Positions 1 to 11,687 of a DNA stretch of 64,000 bases are shown here, one piece after another (the first letter of the stretch is position 1; each line of letters starts with the position of its first letter). Below the pieces are notes generated by a model that did no database searches, was not told the DNA's origin, and was given only the letters and a program-made list of their open reading frames with translations. The stretch covers positions 813,820 through 877,819 of the forward strand of contig KL647309.1 of assembly GCA_000727475.1 (NCBI GenBank). Direction: 5' to 3'. The position numbers were made by a program, and so were the translations under genes. This DNA is from Sarcocystis neurona (taxonomy: Eukaryota > Apicomplexa > Conoidasida > Eucoccidiorida > Sarcocystidae).

Positions 1-2700
1 CAACGACGGCAACGGAGATGGAATCAGCGGCAGCTCAAAACAGCAGCAGCAGCGGCAGGAGGGCCGGCAGCTGCGGCAGCAGGAAGGGCGGGAGCGGCAC
101 GGCCGCAGTAGCGGCTTTGGCAGCAGCGGCAGCGCCGGCCTTTCTGAAAGAAGCAGCAGCAATAGCAGCACGCGCTGAAGCGGCAACAACGAGTGAGAGA
201 GCTGGAAAAGCAGCAGCAGCAGCAGAAGGTCCCGTGCCAGCCAACAGCAGCGGATGGAGTTACTTACCAGTAGCAGCAGCAACACGAGCAACACAAGGGC
301 AGACAGAGGTCAAGGCAGCAGAGGGTGGAGGAGGACGAATGTTTGACGAGTGTTTGCCGTTGGAAGAGTATATGCCCGACGCAGAAAGCAGCAGCAGCCT
401 GGTGCTGCTCGTTGGCAAAAAATTTTCAACGAGGAACAAAATATACGCTCAAAGAGCGCGTTTCCCTGCATCCGAACTTTGCAACTCGTGGGCTGTGCTG
501 TGGTGCTGACGCGCATCGACGACGACTCTGGTAGCGGCAGCCGGATGAGCGCAGCCGGAGCGGCAGCTGCTGCTGTAGCAAGAGCCGTTTAGTAGTCATG
601 GCTGGAGCACAGTGGCGCAGGATACTACCACACCAGCGCGGCAGCAGCAAGACTAAGAGCCGCAGCTGCAGTGCTCCCGCAGCTGTAGCAGGACGGGCAG
701 TAGCAGCAGCAGCCGAGGAAGTACTACTGCCAGCGGTAGCAGCAGTTCCACCGTTACTGCAGGGGACCAGTTCGATCATCAGCAACCGCTGCTGCAAGTA
801 GGGGCGGTTGCGGCGGCAGCGCAAAGGCCGGGACAGCACATGGCAATGGCAGCTGCATAGACAGGCTTGATGTGACGTTTGCAGCGTGTGTACGCGTCTA
901 TCTGTCTCTTATTAATATTCAGAAAGTTTCTTGCGCGTGGTTGATGGCAGCTGCGGAGTGGCCAGTGGCTGCACGGCACACACTACAGCCGTAGCAGCAG
1001 CAGGGCCTACAGCAGCAGCAGGGGGCCGCCAAGTGCAGCAGCAGCGTCACGAGCCAAGAGCTGCAGGCCAGCAGAATCCTAGCAGCAGCGATAAGGCACG
1101 GGAGCACAAGCAGCAAAGCAGAAGCTGAGTAGCAGCAGCAGCAGACGTCTTGCTGCGAGAGCCACAGCACCGTCCAGTAGTAACACGCTGCCCTACTTCC
1201 GCTGCGATGAGCCCTGCTACTGCCTCTGTTCCTGCTACTGCGGCCATGCTAAGCCTGCTGCTAATATGCTACTGCGCACGTACTACAGCTGCTGGTTCTC
1301 CTCCCGCCGTGCTACAGCCCCAGCTGCTGCTGCTTGCTGCTGCTGTTGTTCTTGTTGTCGGGGCTTCTGCTGCTGTGTTGCTTCTGCTGTTCCTGTTGCT
1401 GCGCCGCCTCTCCTGCTGCGCTGCTTCAGCTGCTGCGCTGCTTCTGCTGCTGCGCCGCCTCTGCTGCTGCGCTGCTTCTGCTGCTCCGCTGCTTCTGCTT
1501 GGGGTAAGGGACCGCTGCTGCCGCCTCGCGCCTCTGCAGGAAGCGGTTGTTCGCCTGCATGCAAACGCCCGAAGAGAAGAGCTTCAGCAGCAACGTCACT
1601 GGCAGCGGCAGCAACGGTAGCAACACCAGCATGCGCCGGGACGGCAGTCGAGCTGCTGCTCTTCTGGTTGCACTACTGGGCTGCATGTGTTGACGACTCG
1701 TTTCCTGTCATTTCTTCGTTCTCCTTTGCTGTCTTTCTTGAAATCTTCTCCCCCAACGTTGTTCTCTTGTACCCGGTGCCGCTGTCTTGGCGTCCGACTG
1801 CGTGTGGCCGCCGCAGTGTGCCGGGATGCAGCCGCACAGCAGCAGCTCAACAACGTAGCAGCAGCAGCAGCACGAAGACAGCAGCAGCAACAGGAACCCC
1901 AGAACCGTACCAGCGGCAGCAAGTAGTGAATCGGCGGCTTCATGAAAGCTCTTCCGCACTGCAGTGTTGTACCGCAGCAGCCACACCCGACCGCAGCAGC
2001 AGGTGCAGCAGACCCCACACAAACCAACCTGCTGCGGCAGCAGCTGCTCAGAAGGAGGACATAGCAGCAGCACTCGCAGCAACAGCCACACCGACCGCAG
2101 CAGCAACAGCAGCAAAAGGGACAACGATAGGAAGGATAGCAGCAACGACAACAGCAGCAAGGACAGCAGCAGCAGCGGCAGCTAGCGCAACGGCAGAAGC
2201 GACGACAGCAGCAGCAAGCGCAGCACCAGCAAAAAAGACGCCAGCAGCAGCAACAGCAGCAACTGCAGCAGCAACAACAGCAGCGAGAACGGCAACTGCA
2301 GCAGCAGGAAGAACAGCAACTGCAGCAGCGACAGCAGCAAGAACGGCAACTGCAACAACAACGGCAAGAATAGAAACAGAAGCGACAGCAGCAGGAAGGG
2401 CAACTGTAGCAGCGCGGCAAGAAGAGAAACAGCAGCAGCCGCAGCGATAGCAGCAACAGCCTGCAGGAGAAAGCGACCTGCGGAGAGGCACGGGGCCCCG
2501 CCGAGGAATAGAGGCTGCATCAGTAGCAGCAGCAGCTCGTCGGCCAGGACGCAGGAACCTGCTGCTGCAGGAAGCAGCAGGAATGACCGCGAAGGCAAAG
2601 CAGCAGCAGAAAGAAAGAAGCTGACTTGTCAACAGCAAAATGACCAGCAGCAAAACCTGCTCGTAGCAGCACCGGGGCCGTAGACGTATCGAACCACCCG
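1..2700. repeat. CAG/GCA trinucleotide-rich tract, coding status unresolved
   Basis: Dense imperfect CAG repeats with the CAG sense on the plus strand, except about 1300-1500 where CTG dominates. Several frames stay open for long distances (for example 1266-2450 plus and 1596-2456 minus), but this is expected from stop-free triplet repeats. The plus frame ending at 2450 reads as Ala/Thr-rich. Other frames give Leu, Cys or Ser/Asn runs. I see no conserved non-repetitive segment that would anchor a protein family, so I do not call a gene. It could be exons of a gene entering from the left edge. Confidence 0.6.
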
Positions 2701-3266
2701 AGAGTCAATCTCTCCGCATATATGCCGACGGAAATATATCTGCCACCACGTGAACTAAGATTCTATCTTCACAAACATATATATATATATATGTACCCAT
2801 ACCTTAACCTTACCTCTCTCTGTATATCTAAATGTATATACATATATATGTATATCCATAGATTGATATCACCTCTCTCTCTCTCTCTATACATATATAT
2901 GTCACCGTGACTTCTGTATATTCATGACGAGAATATACGTGTGTGAACCTGCAAAAGTGATATATATATATATATATATTTTCCTCGCCTTCTCTGTCTT
3001 TCTTCTCCCCTGTATCTGTCTTTCCGTCCGTTTCTTCGTGTCCTCTCTGTCTGCTTCTGTCTCTTTGTAGGGGAACGCCCATCCACACATACAAGCCGGT
3101 CACAGCCGCTATCGCATTTGTACGGGACTATCTATATAGACATTCTTCCATATATATATATATATGTACGTGTACATGTATATATGTGTGTATGTATATA
3201 TGTGTGTATTTGTCGGCCAGAGGCTGTGTAGCAGAGGAGTGTAGAGACTGATGCTTCTTTGCTGAG
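2701..3266. other. AT/GT microsatellite stretch upstream of the plus-strand gene
   Basis: No gene seen. It holds short TATA-type microsatellites (about 2778-2912, 2961-2985, 3150-3210) and a pyrimidine-rich stretch (2985-3070). As the last 500 bp before the ATG at 3267 it probably carries the 5' UTR and promoter, but no specific element can be pinpointed. Confidence 0.4.
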
Positions 3267-6200
3267 ATGGATACGCTACGCCGTCCTTCAGGTGCTGCTG
3301 CTGCGTATCGCATGCGGCTCTGCGCAGCTGCTCGCAAAGCTGCCACTTCTCCGTCGCTTCTTCTGCTGCAGCGGCCTCGTTTTCGTCTCGGCCCCTTCTC
3401 TTCGTTTCCCTCTTCTCCTTCTCCTCTTCGCGACGTATCTGCTGCTGCACGCCATCCCCTTCTGTTTTCGTCTGCCTTCGCCGCTGCTGCTCCTCCGTCG
3501 TCGTCTTCGTCTCTCTCTCTTTGTGCCCGCTCTCCTGCTGCTGCTGCTGCTTCTCCGCGTCTCCCTCTGTCATCTGTCTCGTCTCTCTCTCCCCACAAGA
3601 ACGCCCCGTCTCCTCCTCCGCCGTCTCCTCGTCTCGTCTCGTCGCCTGCTGCCGCCTCTCTTGGTGATGCCGCGACGAAAGACGACTCGTGTGTCTGCTG
3701 CTGTGCTGCTCCCCGGGGGAAGGGAGGCTGCAAGGGCAAGTCTGCTCGCCTCGCTGGTGCAGCTGCTTCTGCTGCTGCTGCCAGCGCCTTCCGGAGCTGC
3801 AGCAGCTGCGCCGATTTTGGAGGAGGAGCGGCGCGCGATGATCTGCTGATGAACGCTGCTGCTGCTGCCGTTGCCCCGCCGCAGCAGTTTTCTGCCCGAA
3901 GCTTCTCGAGCAGCAGCAGCAACAGTTACAGCAGCAGCAGCAACAGCAGCAGCACCAGCAACAGGAAGAGCAGCAACTTGGAGGGGGCGGGTGAAAAGAA
4001 GGACAGCAGCAGGACAACCAGGGGGGAGAGGACGGAGAGCTGCAACAGCGGCGGCAGCCACGCAGATGCAGTGGACGGGAAGCAGCAAGACGCTGCCTCC
4101 TCCTCCCTGTCGATCCACAGGAGCTGCAGCAACAGCAGTAGCAACAGCAACGTGGACTGCCGCAGCAGTGGCAGCAGAAGAAGCAGAAGCGACAGCACCA
4201 GCGAGTCGCAGCAGGGGGAGGACAAAGAGAAGGGAGACCAACGGGTGGCGCAGCAGCAGGAAGCGGAAGGAGAGAAGAAGCAGCCGCACCAGCAGGAGGA
4301 GGCCGCCGGAAAAAGACAGCAGCAGCAAGGACGGCAACAGCAGCAGGAGCAGCAGCAAGAACAGCAAGAGCGACAGGAGAAGGAGTGCAGAGGCGAGGAG
4401 CAGCAGAGAGGCAGCCTCAGAAGGGGTGAGGAGGGAAGCAGGAGGGGAGGTAGCTGCAGAGAAGCAGCCGCAGAAGAAAGAGCAGCAGACAGTGAGATAT
4501 GGCATGAGGGTCCTGCCGAGCAGTCGTCTGCTGCGGCGTCATCGTCCTTTTCCTCCTCTTCTTCGTCGTCTTCGTTCTCTTCAGCAGCAGCAAATGCAGC
4601 AGGAGAAAATAGAGCGTTGTTGGCTGCAACACCGACAGCAGCAGAGAATGCTGGAAGAGGGGGTGGAGGAGGGGAAGATGCTGCAGCAGCAGCAGAAGCA
4701 GCGAGAAGAAGAAGAAGAGCAGAGCAACGCCAGCAGCAGGAGGAAGTGCTGGCCTTTGTGAGAGTCGCCCGGGGGGAAAGGAAGCGCGTAAGCGAGGAAG
4801 GGGAAAGGAGCAGCAGCAGCGCGCTGCAGCAGCAGCTACAGCAGCAGCTGCAGCAGGGCGCGGGATCGTTCGCCGGCTACGGAGGGCTGTTGCTGGCGTA
4901 TAATCATCGATATGTTAGTCTGAGGGATCTAGCCGTGGATATCGGCCGCAGCTGCCGAGAGGGGGCAGCGCAAGCCTTGCGTCTTCTTACTTCTGAACTT
5001 TCTGCTGCGTCGACGGCTGCTGCAGCCGCAGAGGCAGCAGGCGCAGCAACCAGCAGCAGCAGCAGCAAGAGAGCGGGAAGCGGCGCAGCAGGTGCTGCTG
5101 CGGCAGCGGCACGCGTAGACCGCGGCAGCGAGGCCCGCGCAGCAGCGGGAGAGCGGAACGCGAGCAGCCAAACGAGCAAAGATGAAGCAGCAGCAGCAGA
5201 GAGGGACAGCAGGAGAGAGGAGGAAGACGCAGCAGTAGCAGCAGCAGGAGGGCAGAGAAAGGACAGCGGAAAAAAGGGGGAGGCAGGAGCAGCAGCTGCT
5301 GCTGCAGCACGAGCAGCCACCGGAGAGCAGAGGAAGAGCAGCAGCAGCAGAGAGGAAGGAGAGCACGGGGCTGCAGAGCAGACGAAGGGAAGAAGCAGCA
5401 GCAGCAGCAGAAAAGAAGAAGACAACAAAGAGGCAGCGGCAGTGAAGAGGAATGAGGGAGGAGAAGAAGTGGGGGAACAGCGGCAGCAAGTGCAGGACCG
5501 ACAGGGACAGAAAGGGCAGAGAGACAGAAATAGCGCCAAAGACGTGGTGCAGCAGCAGCAGCAGCGCATGAGGGAGGATATGCGTAGGGAGAGCAGCTCA
5601 CAACCCGGCAATTCAGGTGCTGAGGAAGCAGCAGCGGCAGCCGAGAGAGCAGCGCGACACGGCGGCGAGGAGGTGGAGACGGAGAGACGCGAGGGGAGGA
5701 CGCAGAGAGCGGGGGAGACGGCGGAGGAGCTGCGCAGAGGAGAAAGGGACAGCAGCAGCACGTGTGGGGATGACGGGGTGGTAAGCAGCATCAGTCGTGA
5801 GGAAGAGAGCGACGCAACAGCAAAGGGAAAGAAGGCGGAAGAGGAGCCGGTGGAAGGAGGCGCTGCTGCAGCAAAAGCCGACGGATACCTGTCAAAGAAG
5901 ACAGCAACAGCAGCAGCAGGAATAGAGAAGGAAGAGCAGCAGCAGCGGCAGGACGGCGCGCGGCCCAGTCAACGTCTCCCAAAGGAGCAGCGGCAGCAGC
6001 AGCAGGAGCAAGTACAGCAACAGCGAGAGCAAGGCAGGCAGCAGACGCAGGGTGAGGAAGGCAAGCAGCAGATGGAGGGCCAGCAAGGCAATCAGCTGAT
6101 GCAGGAGATGCAGCGTCATGTGGAGCTCGAAGATCTGGAGGGCTGCTTATCGGAGCCGCTGCTGCAAGGGCTTCAAGCGAAGATGGACGCGCTGCAGAAG

Positions 6201-6273
6201 GCGGGGCTACGTCTCCGATTCGATATTACCGGCGTTAAGCAAGTGATTATAAGTCGCATGTGGACGGTTCTTG
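3267..6273 (+). CDS. First exon of an unrecognised low-complexity-rich protein, organelle-targeting-like N-terminus
   Basis: The exon opens with an ATG and runs about 1,002 codons to a strong donor (CTTG/GTGAGA) at 6273/6274, ending in phase 1. The first 60 residues are rich in Arg, Ser, Ala and Leu and nearly free of acidic residues (begins MDTLRRPSGAAAAYRMRLC), like a mitochondrial or plastid presequence; that is inference. Most of the rest is Ser, Gln, Ala and Glu runs encoded by CAG-type triplets. Two islands look like folded protein: around plus 4870-4990, with LAYNHRYVSLRDLAVDIGR in a helix-turn-helix-like context, and around 6110-6273, with GLRLRFDITGVKQVIISRMW. I do not recognise the family. 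The next exon with matching phase starts at 7088. The open frame continues to 6476, but the strong donor and phase match favour splicing at 6273. Confidence 0.6.
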
Positions 6274-7087
6274 GTGAGAGACGGAAGATCAAATTCGAGA
6301 GAAAAAAGTCGTTCTTGTCTTTTCTTGTTGTTCTGCCGGGCGTATCCTTCTCTCGCCGGAAGAGCAGCAGAGAGGAACAGAAGAGCAACTGCAGTACCTG
6401 TTCGCTTCCCCCCCGCCTGGTCTTCTCGTCTATATATAAACAGGCAGAAAGCGACTCCCGACGAAGAGAGAGCTAAAACTGCATGTGTGGGTGTATGGCT
6501 GAAGCTACCTGCTTGCATCGATGACGCGTGTTTCAGGTGTACATACACTGTATCGGGTCACTGTCGAGCCTGCCGGTGGAGCGGCAGCAATACTGATTTT
6601 GGCATGCGTCGTATCTGCTAAATCTTCTTCGCCTCTGTCCGACGTGCTGCCAGGATTCCTCTGCTGCTGCTGTTGCCTGAACTGATGCTGCTGGCTCTGC
6701 TGTTGCGTCTGCTGCTGAATTTGCTGCTGCTGCTGCATCTTCTGCTGCTGCATCTGTTGCTGCATCTGCTGCTGCTGCTGCATCTGCTGCTGCTGCATCT
6801 GCTGCTGCTGCTGCTGCATCTGCTGCTGAATCTGCTGCTGCTGCTGCTACTGCATCTGCTGCTGCTGTTGCTCCGTCTGCTGCCGCTGCTGCTGGTGCTG
6901 CTGGTGCTGCTACTGCTTCTGCTGCTTTTGGCCCCGGGCGGGGGTGGGGGGGAAGGGTAAGGGAAGGCCGCTGTTGCTGGTGCTGCATTTGCTGCCTCTG
7001 TTCCTCCTGAGCTGCGTCTGCGTTTTTTTTGCTTCCGGTGTCCCGCCTACGTGACCCGTGCTGCTGCGGCTGCTGTTGCTGTTGCAG
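6274..7087 (+). other. Putative intron 1 of the plus-strand gene
   Basis: It begins GTGAGA and ends in a pyrimidine/CTG-rich run with GTTGCAG at 7087. It contains the palindrome GGTGTACATACACT (6536-6549) and a long CTG tract (6660-6960). That tract gives stop-free Leu frames on the plus strand and Gln/Ala frames on the minus strand; I treat these as repeat artefacts. Confidence 0.45.
6536..6549 (+). repeat. Dispersed palindrome copy GGTGTACATACACT
   Basis: Preceded by TTTCA, followed by G. In intron 1 of the plus gene. Confidence 0.6.
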
Positions 7088-7615
7088 GAGCTCGACCAGG
7101 GCAGCAGGCAGCTCCTCGCTCGCTGTGTTTGATCGAGCTGCTGCCAGACTTGCATGTGGTGGCCCCAACGTCTTCGTTACACCAGCAGCAGTCTGGAGCA
7201 GCAGCAGAAAAGAAATATTTCCGCTGCAAGCCTGGGCTGCTGCTGCAGCACGACTCTACTGCCGTTGGTCCGGCTTGCGTCCCTGCTTCCGCCTTTTCTT
7301 CCTCTTCCTTCGGCCGCAGCGGCAGCAAAAGCGACAGCAGGAGCAGCAGGGGAAGAAAAGAAGACGAAGAAGATAAAGAAGCATCGGCGCAGGGGAAGAC
7401 AAGCGGTGCAGAGGAGAAGGACGCAGAAGAGGCAGAAATTGGAGGGAAAAGCAGCAGCAGCAGTACGAGACGCTCCTTGGGAGAAGAATCACGAACAGCA
7501 GCAAGGAAAGGAAAAGAAGAAAGGGAGGAGGAAGAGAAAGCAGATGCAGAGGAAAAGAGAGGGGAAGCTGACAAAGCCGCCGCGCCTAAGAAACCTCGAG
7601 AAACGTCGCTCTTCG
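7088..7615 (+). CDS. Second exon of the unrecognised plus-strand protein
   Basis: The acceptor GTTGCTGTTGCAG precedes GA at 7088, which completes the Gly codon left in phase 1 by the exon ending at 6273. The join reads SRMWTVLGARPGQQ. A compact island follows (LCLIELLPDLHVVAPTSSLH, then KKYFRCKPGLLLQ). After it comes a hydrophilic Ser/Lys/Glu/Ala-rich region of about 110 residues typical of disordered linkers. The donor TTCG/GTAAAA at 7615/7616 leaves phase 1 again. Function is unknown. Alternative: the frame stays open to 7746, so the exon could be longer. Confidence 0.5.
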
Positions 7616-9503
7616 GTAAAAGCCAGCAGCAACGACAACAACTGCAGCAGCAACAAAACAGCAGCAGCACCAGCAGCAGCAGTACCGACAGCAGCAGCAA
7701 GAGAAGCTTTAATAGTAGAAGCAGTAGTGACGGCAGATGGGACTGACGAGGACCAGCAGCCTGAGAAAAGCAGCAGTGGCAGCAGCAGGCGTGGCAGCAG
7801 GACGAAGAGGAGGATCAGCAACATCCCCCAGAGCAGCGAGCGTAGTAGCAGTAGCACAGCAGCAGGAAGAGCAACAGCAGCAGCAGGAGCAGCAGTGGCT
7901 GGCAAACAACAGCGGCAGCAGGAACACTGATACGAGCAGCAAGAAAGGTGGGGAGCAGCGCTAGAACCGTCAGGTGGAGGAGCAGCAGAAGAAGAAGCAG
8001 CAGCAGAGTTGCTGTGTTGCAGCAGATGCACGCTTTTTGTCGCATTCGGGCGAGCAGCCGAAGCAGCAGCAGCAACGCAGAGCAGCAGCAGCAGCGCAGA
8101 GCGGCAGCAGCGGCGCAGAGCAGCAGCAGCGGCGCAGAGCAGCAGCAGCACTTACACAGGTGAAGAGAGAGAAGATTTCTTTCATCTGACAGTCCTTTTT
8201 TTCTTGTTCTTCTGGTATTCGTCGGTCGTCTTCCTCCTACATTCTCATCCCGACGTTTTCTCTCTCGTTTTCGCTTCTCTTGGAGGTCCTCTCCGCCTCC
8301 CGTTCTACGACGTACTTTGCTGACGCTGCTTTCTCTCCTTCTGGAGACGCTGACCTGCTGAAGCCCTTCCCTGCACCTGCTGCGGCCACTTCTCTTCCGC
8401 TCCTGCTGCAGACCGTATCCTCTAGGGGTGCTGCTGCAGCCACTCCCTGCTGCTGCTGCAGACACTCCCTGTTGCTCTTGCTGCAGCGACTCCCTGCCAT
8501 TGCTGCTGCTGCTGCAGTCACTCCCTGCTGCTGCTGCTTCTGCCGTTGCTGTTGTGACTCTTTAGCTGCTGGTGCGACTCTTCTGCAGCTGTTGCTGCTG
8601 GTGTCACTCTCCTGCCGCGGCTTTCTCCGCATGCATTTGCCTCTCGTTTTACTGCTGCTGCTGTTGTTTTCGCCCATGCCTCAGCCCCTGGGGCGCCTTC
8701 ACTGCTGATGTGGACCTCCTGCTGCTTCCGCAGACTTCTTGCTGCTGCCTTGCTGCCCCCGTCTCCTCTCTTTTCCTTTTTTTTTTCTGCTTCTCGTGAG
8801 TCCTATTTCTCCGTTGCTGCTTCTCCTGCTGCTGCGTGGTCGCGTCCTGTGCTTCTGCTGCAGCTGCCGTCTGCTGCTGCCGTTGCTGGTTATCTTCAGC
8901 TGCTGCGCAGGAAGCGGCTGCAGCTGGTACTGCTGCAGTTGCTTCTGCTTCAGCTGCGTCGGCGTCTGCTTCTACTGCTGTTGCTTTTTGCAGCCGTCGC
9001 GTCGTCTGCTGCTGCCTTCGTTGCACCCTTTGGCGCCGCTGTTTCATCTGCTACTGCTGCTTTTTCTTGCGGTTGCTTTAGCTGCTGCTTCGGCGGCATC
9101 GTCTGCGGCTGCAGCACGCTCCGGTCTCTGCTGTTGCTGCTGCTGCTTGTTCTCCTGCATTTCTTCTGCTCCGGGAAGCTTCCTGTTGCTGCTGCTGCTT
9201 CTGCTGCCCCATGTGTGAACAGCCTCCTGTTGTTGCTGTCGCGTCTTCTGCTGCCTCTGCTCTGCCTCGGGAAGCTCTGTGTTGCTGCTGTCGCTGCTGC
9301 TGCGTCTTCCTTTGCCGGTGCTCTTCGTGGCTGACGACGTGGACACGGCAGCAGAGTTAGGGGAGTCCATGAACGTGTTTCTCTTCAGCACCACATCCCC
9401 TTCCACTTGAAGTGGGTTTTCCTCTCTTTTGGTCCCCCTTTATATCTTCCTCGCATTGCTGCCGCTTCTTCCCGTGTTCTGCCTCTGCTTTTTCGTTTGC
9501 CAG
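7616..9503 (+). other. Putative intron 2 of the plus-strand gene, CAG- then CTG-rich
   Basis: No anchored coding sequence. 7620-8160 is CAG-rich (plus) with Gln/Ser/Ala frames; 8400-9320 is CTG-rich with Leu/Cys frames on plus and Gln/Ser on minus. It ends in a long pyrimidine tract and the acceptor TTCGTTTGCCAG at 9503. Parts could be additional exons. Confidence 0.35.
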
Positions 9504-9634
9504 AGAAAATTCGCTCCTTTCTCGAGAAGAGCTACGTCGCAAGTGAAGCAACAGAGAAGGGATTTATTCTCGTCATGGAAGCGAAGGTTCTCTGCTCCCA
9601 AGTCGTTTCTCTTCGTGACAAAACTCACCAGCAG
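9504..9634 (+). CDS. Third exon of the unrecognised plus-strand protein
   Basis: A classic polypyrimidine tract and acceptor (TTTTTCGTTTGCCAG) precede it and a donor CAGCAG/GTAAAC follows. The first two bases AG complete a Glu codon with the G left at 7615. The join reads ETSLFEKIRSFLEKSYVASE, which runs on as a smooth amphipathic helix, then ILVMEAKVLCSQVVSLRD. One other frame is also open through the exon, but it gives a less protein-like sequence and does not fit the phase of the exon ending at 7615. The exon ends in phase 0. No family is recognised. The phase agreement of three exons is the main support. Confidence 0.5.
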
Positions 9635-10038
9635 GTAAACGGGCCGTCGCTCTCCTCCACGTCTTCTTCTCGTATTCTCCCTGCTGTTCTTCTTCCCCTT
9701 CTTCGTCTTCTTCTTCGTCTTCGTCGTCTTTTTTTCCGTTCTCTCGCTATTCCCTTTCTTCGTCTTCTCTTCTTCTTCTTTATCCACTTTTTCTCCTTTT
9801 CTCACGGTTTCTCCTTCCCTGTTTCTGCGCCGCGCAGTGGAGGGTAATGTGCCCCTGTACTTCTCTGTCTCTGTTCGGGTGTATAGATACCCCAATAGTG
9901 ATTATGTGTCCTTCGTACAACAACATATATATATACGTATATGTCCCTGTCTCTCTCTGTCTGTTCGAGTGTATGTACGCCCAAAGAAGGACTGTATTGT
10001 GTGTGTGTGTGTGTGTATGTACATGTCACGCGCTCGTT

Positions 10039-10054
10039 GGGTGTACGTACACCC
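10039..10054. repeat. Dispersed palindrome copy, perfect 16-bp form
   Basis: GGGTGTACGTACACCC, fully self-complementary. In the microsatellite mosaic. Confidence 0.65.
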
Positions 10055-10899
10055 TAGTTGCACCTCCTGATAGATGAATCTACGTCTCTCCCACTGCATA
10101 TATCTGTGTAGACGATGTGAGCATATAGACACGCGTATCTCCTTTCTCCTTTTATATATACACATATATATATAGGTAGATAAATAGTTGTATCTCTCTC
10201 TGCATATACACGTATATATCTACATAAGTATATAAATACACGTATATCCTCCCTCCTAACATATGTATAGATAGATAGATAGATAAGGACATCTCTCTGT
10301 CTCTTTGTCTGCATGTATACATGTGTATCTATGTATCTACACGAGTATATAGATACCTGTGTATCCTCCCCCCGTCCACACACATATATATATGTATAGA
10401 TGGATGGATTGGTAAGTAAAGCTCTCTCTGTGTCTCTATCGATATATGTATGTGTACGTTTGTATCTACATGAATATATAGATAGACACATATCCTCCCT
10501 TGTTACACACACGTATATGCACATATATATATATAATTCTGTCTCTCTGTGCATATATTCGTGTATGTGTATCTACACGAGTCTATAGGCACACGTATAT
10601 CCTCCCTCCTTATACATCTATATGTAGATACATACTTTAGTCTTCCTCTCTCTCTGTCTGGACCACGTGCGCCTCTACATTTCTATCCACAAGCCGCCCT
10701 GCAATATGTCAACGTAGGTCTTGCGTTGGTATATATATGTGTGCGTGTCCAAGTGTCTATATGCACATACCCAAACAAATATTTTCTCTTTTTTCCTTCA
10801 TCTGCCCCGTCTCTGTTTCCGTATCTCCTCTCTATATGAACAGTAAGTGAAGATGCTGGTGAGGCAGGGCACTGCACAGTGTAGCGGACGCCCCAACGT

Positions 10900-11430
10900 A
10901 ATCTCACAAGGCACGAAGACTCTGCTGCTGGGGGACGCTGCAGACGTGTACGACTTACACCTCTCCATCAGCATATATATATACATATGTATGTATATGT
11001 ATAAATGTGTACAACTACGTATGCGTGTATGAATATGTGACGTACACCCCTCCACCTGCATATACATGTACGTGTAAATATGTATATGTATCTGTATATA
11101 TATATATACACGTACACATGCACATGAGCTACACCCTACACGTGCACATACATGTATGTAATAAATGGCTCACACCCCTCCAGCTGCATATACGTATATA
11201 TGTATAAGTGTGCACACACGTGTATACACGTATTATACACTCTTCGATTTGCATATATGTATATATATATGTATAAATATGTAGAGATATTTACGTATGT
11301 GTATATATATATATATGACTTACACCTCTCGATCAGCGTGAGTGTATGTATAAATGTGTGTATATATATATATGTGAATATACGCATATATACATATATA
11401 TATATGTATATGCACGTGCATTTACACACA
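10900..11430. repeat. Degenerate minisatellite with a TTACACC core
   Basis: Units of roughly 60-100 bp repeat the pattern (C/G)(A/T)(C/T)TACACCYYTC followed by [16 protein letters not shown] sequence and a GT/AT run. Copies can be seen near 10947, 11040, 11125, 11168, 11237 and 11317. The TACACC half resembles one arm of the dispersed palindrome described elsewhere. Confidence 0.5.
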
Positions 11431-11687
11431 TATTTCTTGTGAAGATATTTGCTGTACAGCGGAGAGAGAGATGTATACATTTGAATGACAGCGTTAGTAG
11501 ACTCCACGTCTGGGTGCGTTCGTTACGTAGCCAACTTTGCACGAGGGTGGGTCTTTGTGTCGTTGCCACCACCCAAGTTCTTCCGTGCTTGTGTATCTAC
11601 GCCAAGAAGGAAAGTTATTTAACGAGTGCAGAGGCCCGGAAATAATGACGAAGTAGAGAAGGAGCGAAGCAAGAAAACGTCAGCAGA

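Noticed and set aside
6673..6960. Poly-Leu plus ORF and poly-Gln/Ala minus ORFs
   Set aside because: CTG tract inside a phased intron of the plus gene; Leu runs are not the usual coding reading of these repeats.
9044..9406. Minus ORF starting near EGDVVLKRNTFMDSPNSA
   Set aside because: Looks protein-like, but the minus strand upstream is purine-rich with no acceptor or ATG, while the plus strand there forms a typical pyrimidine tract and acceptor.
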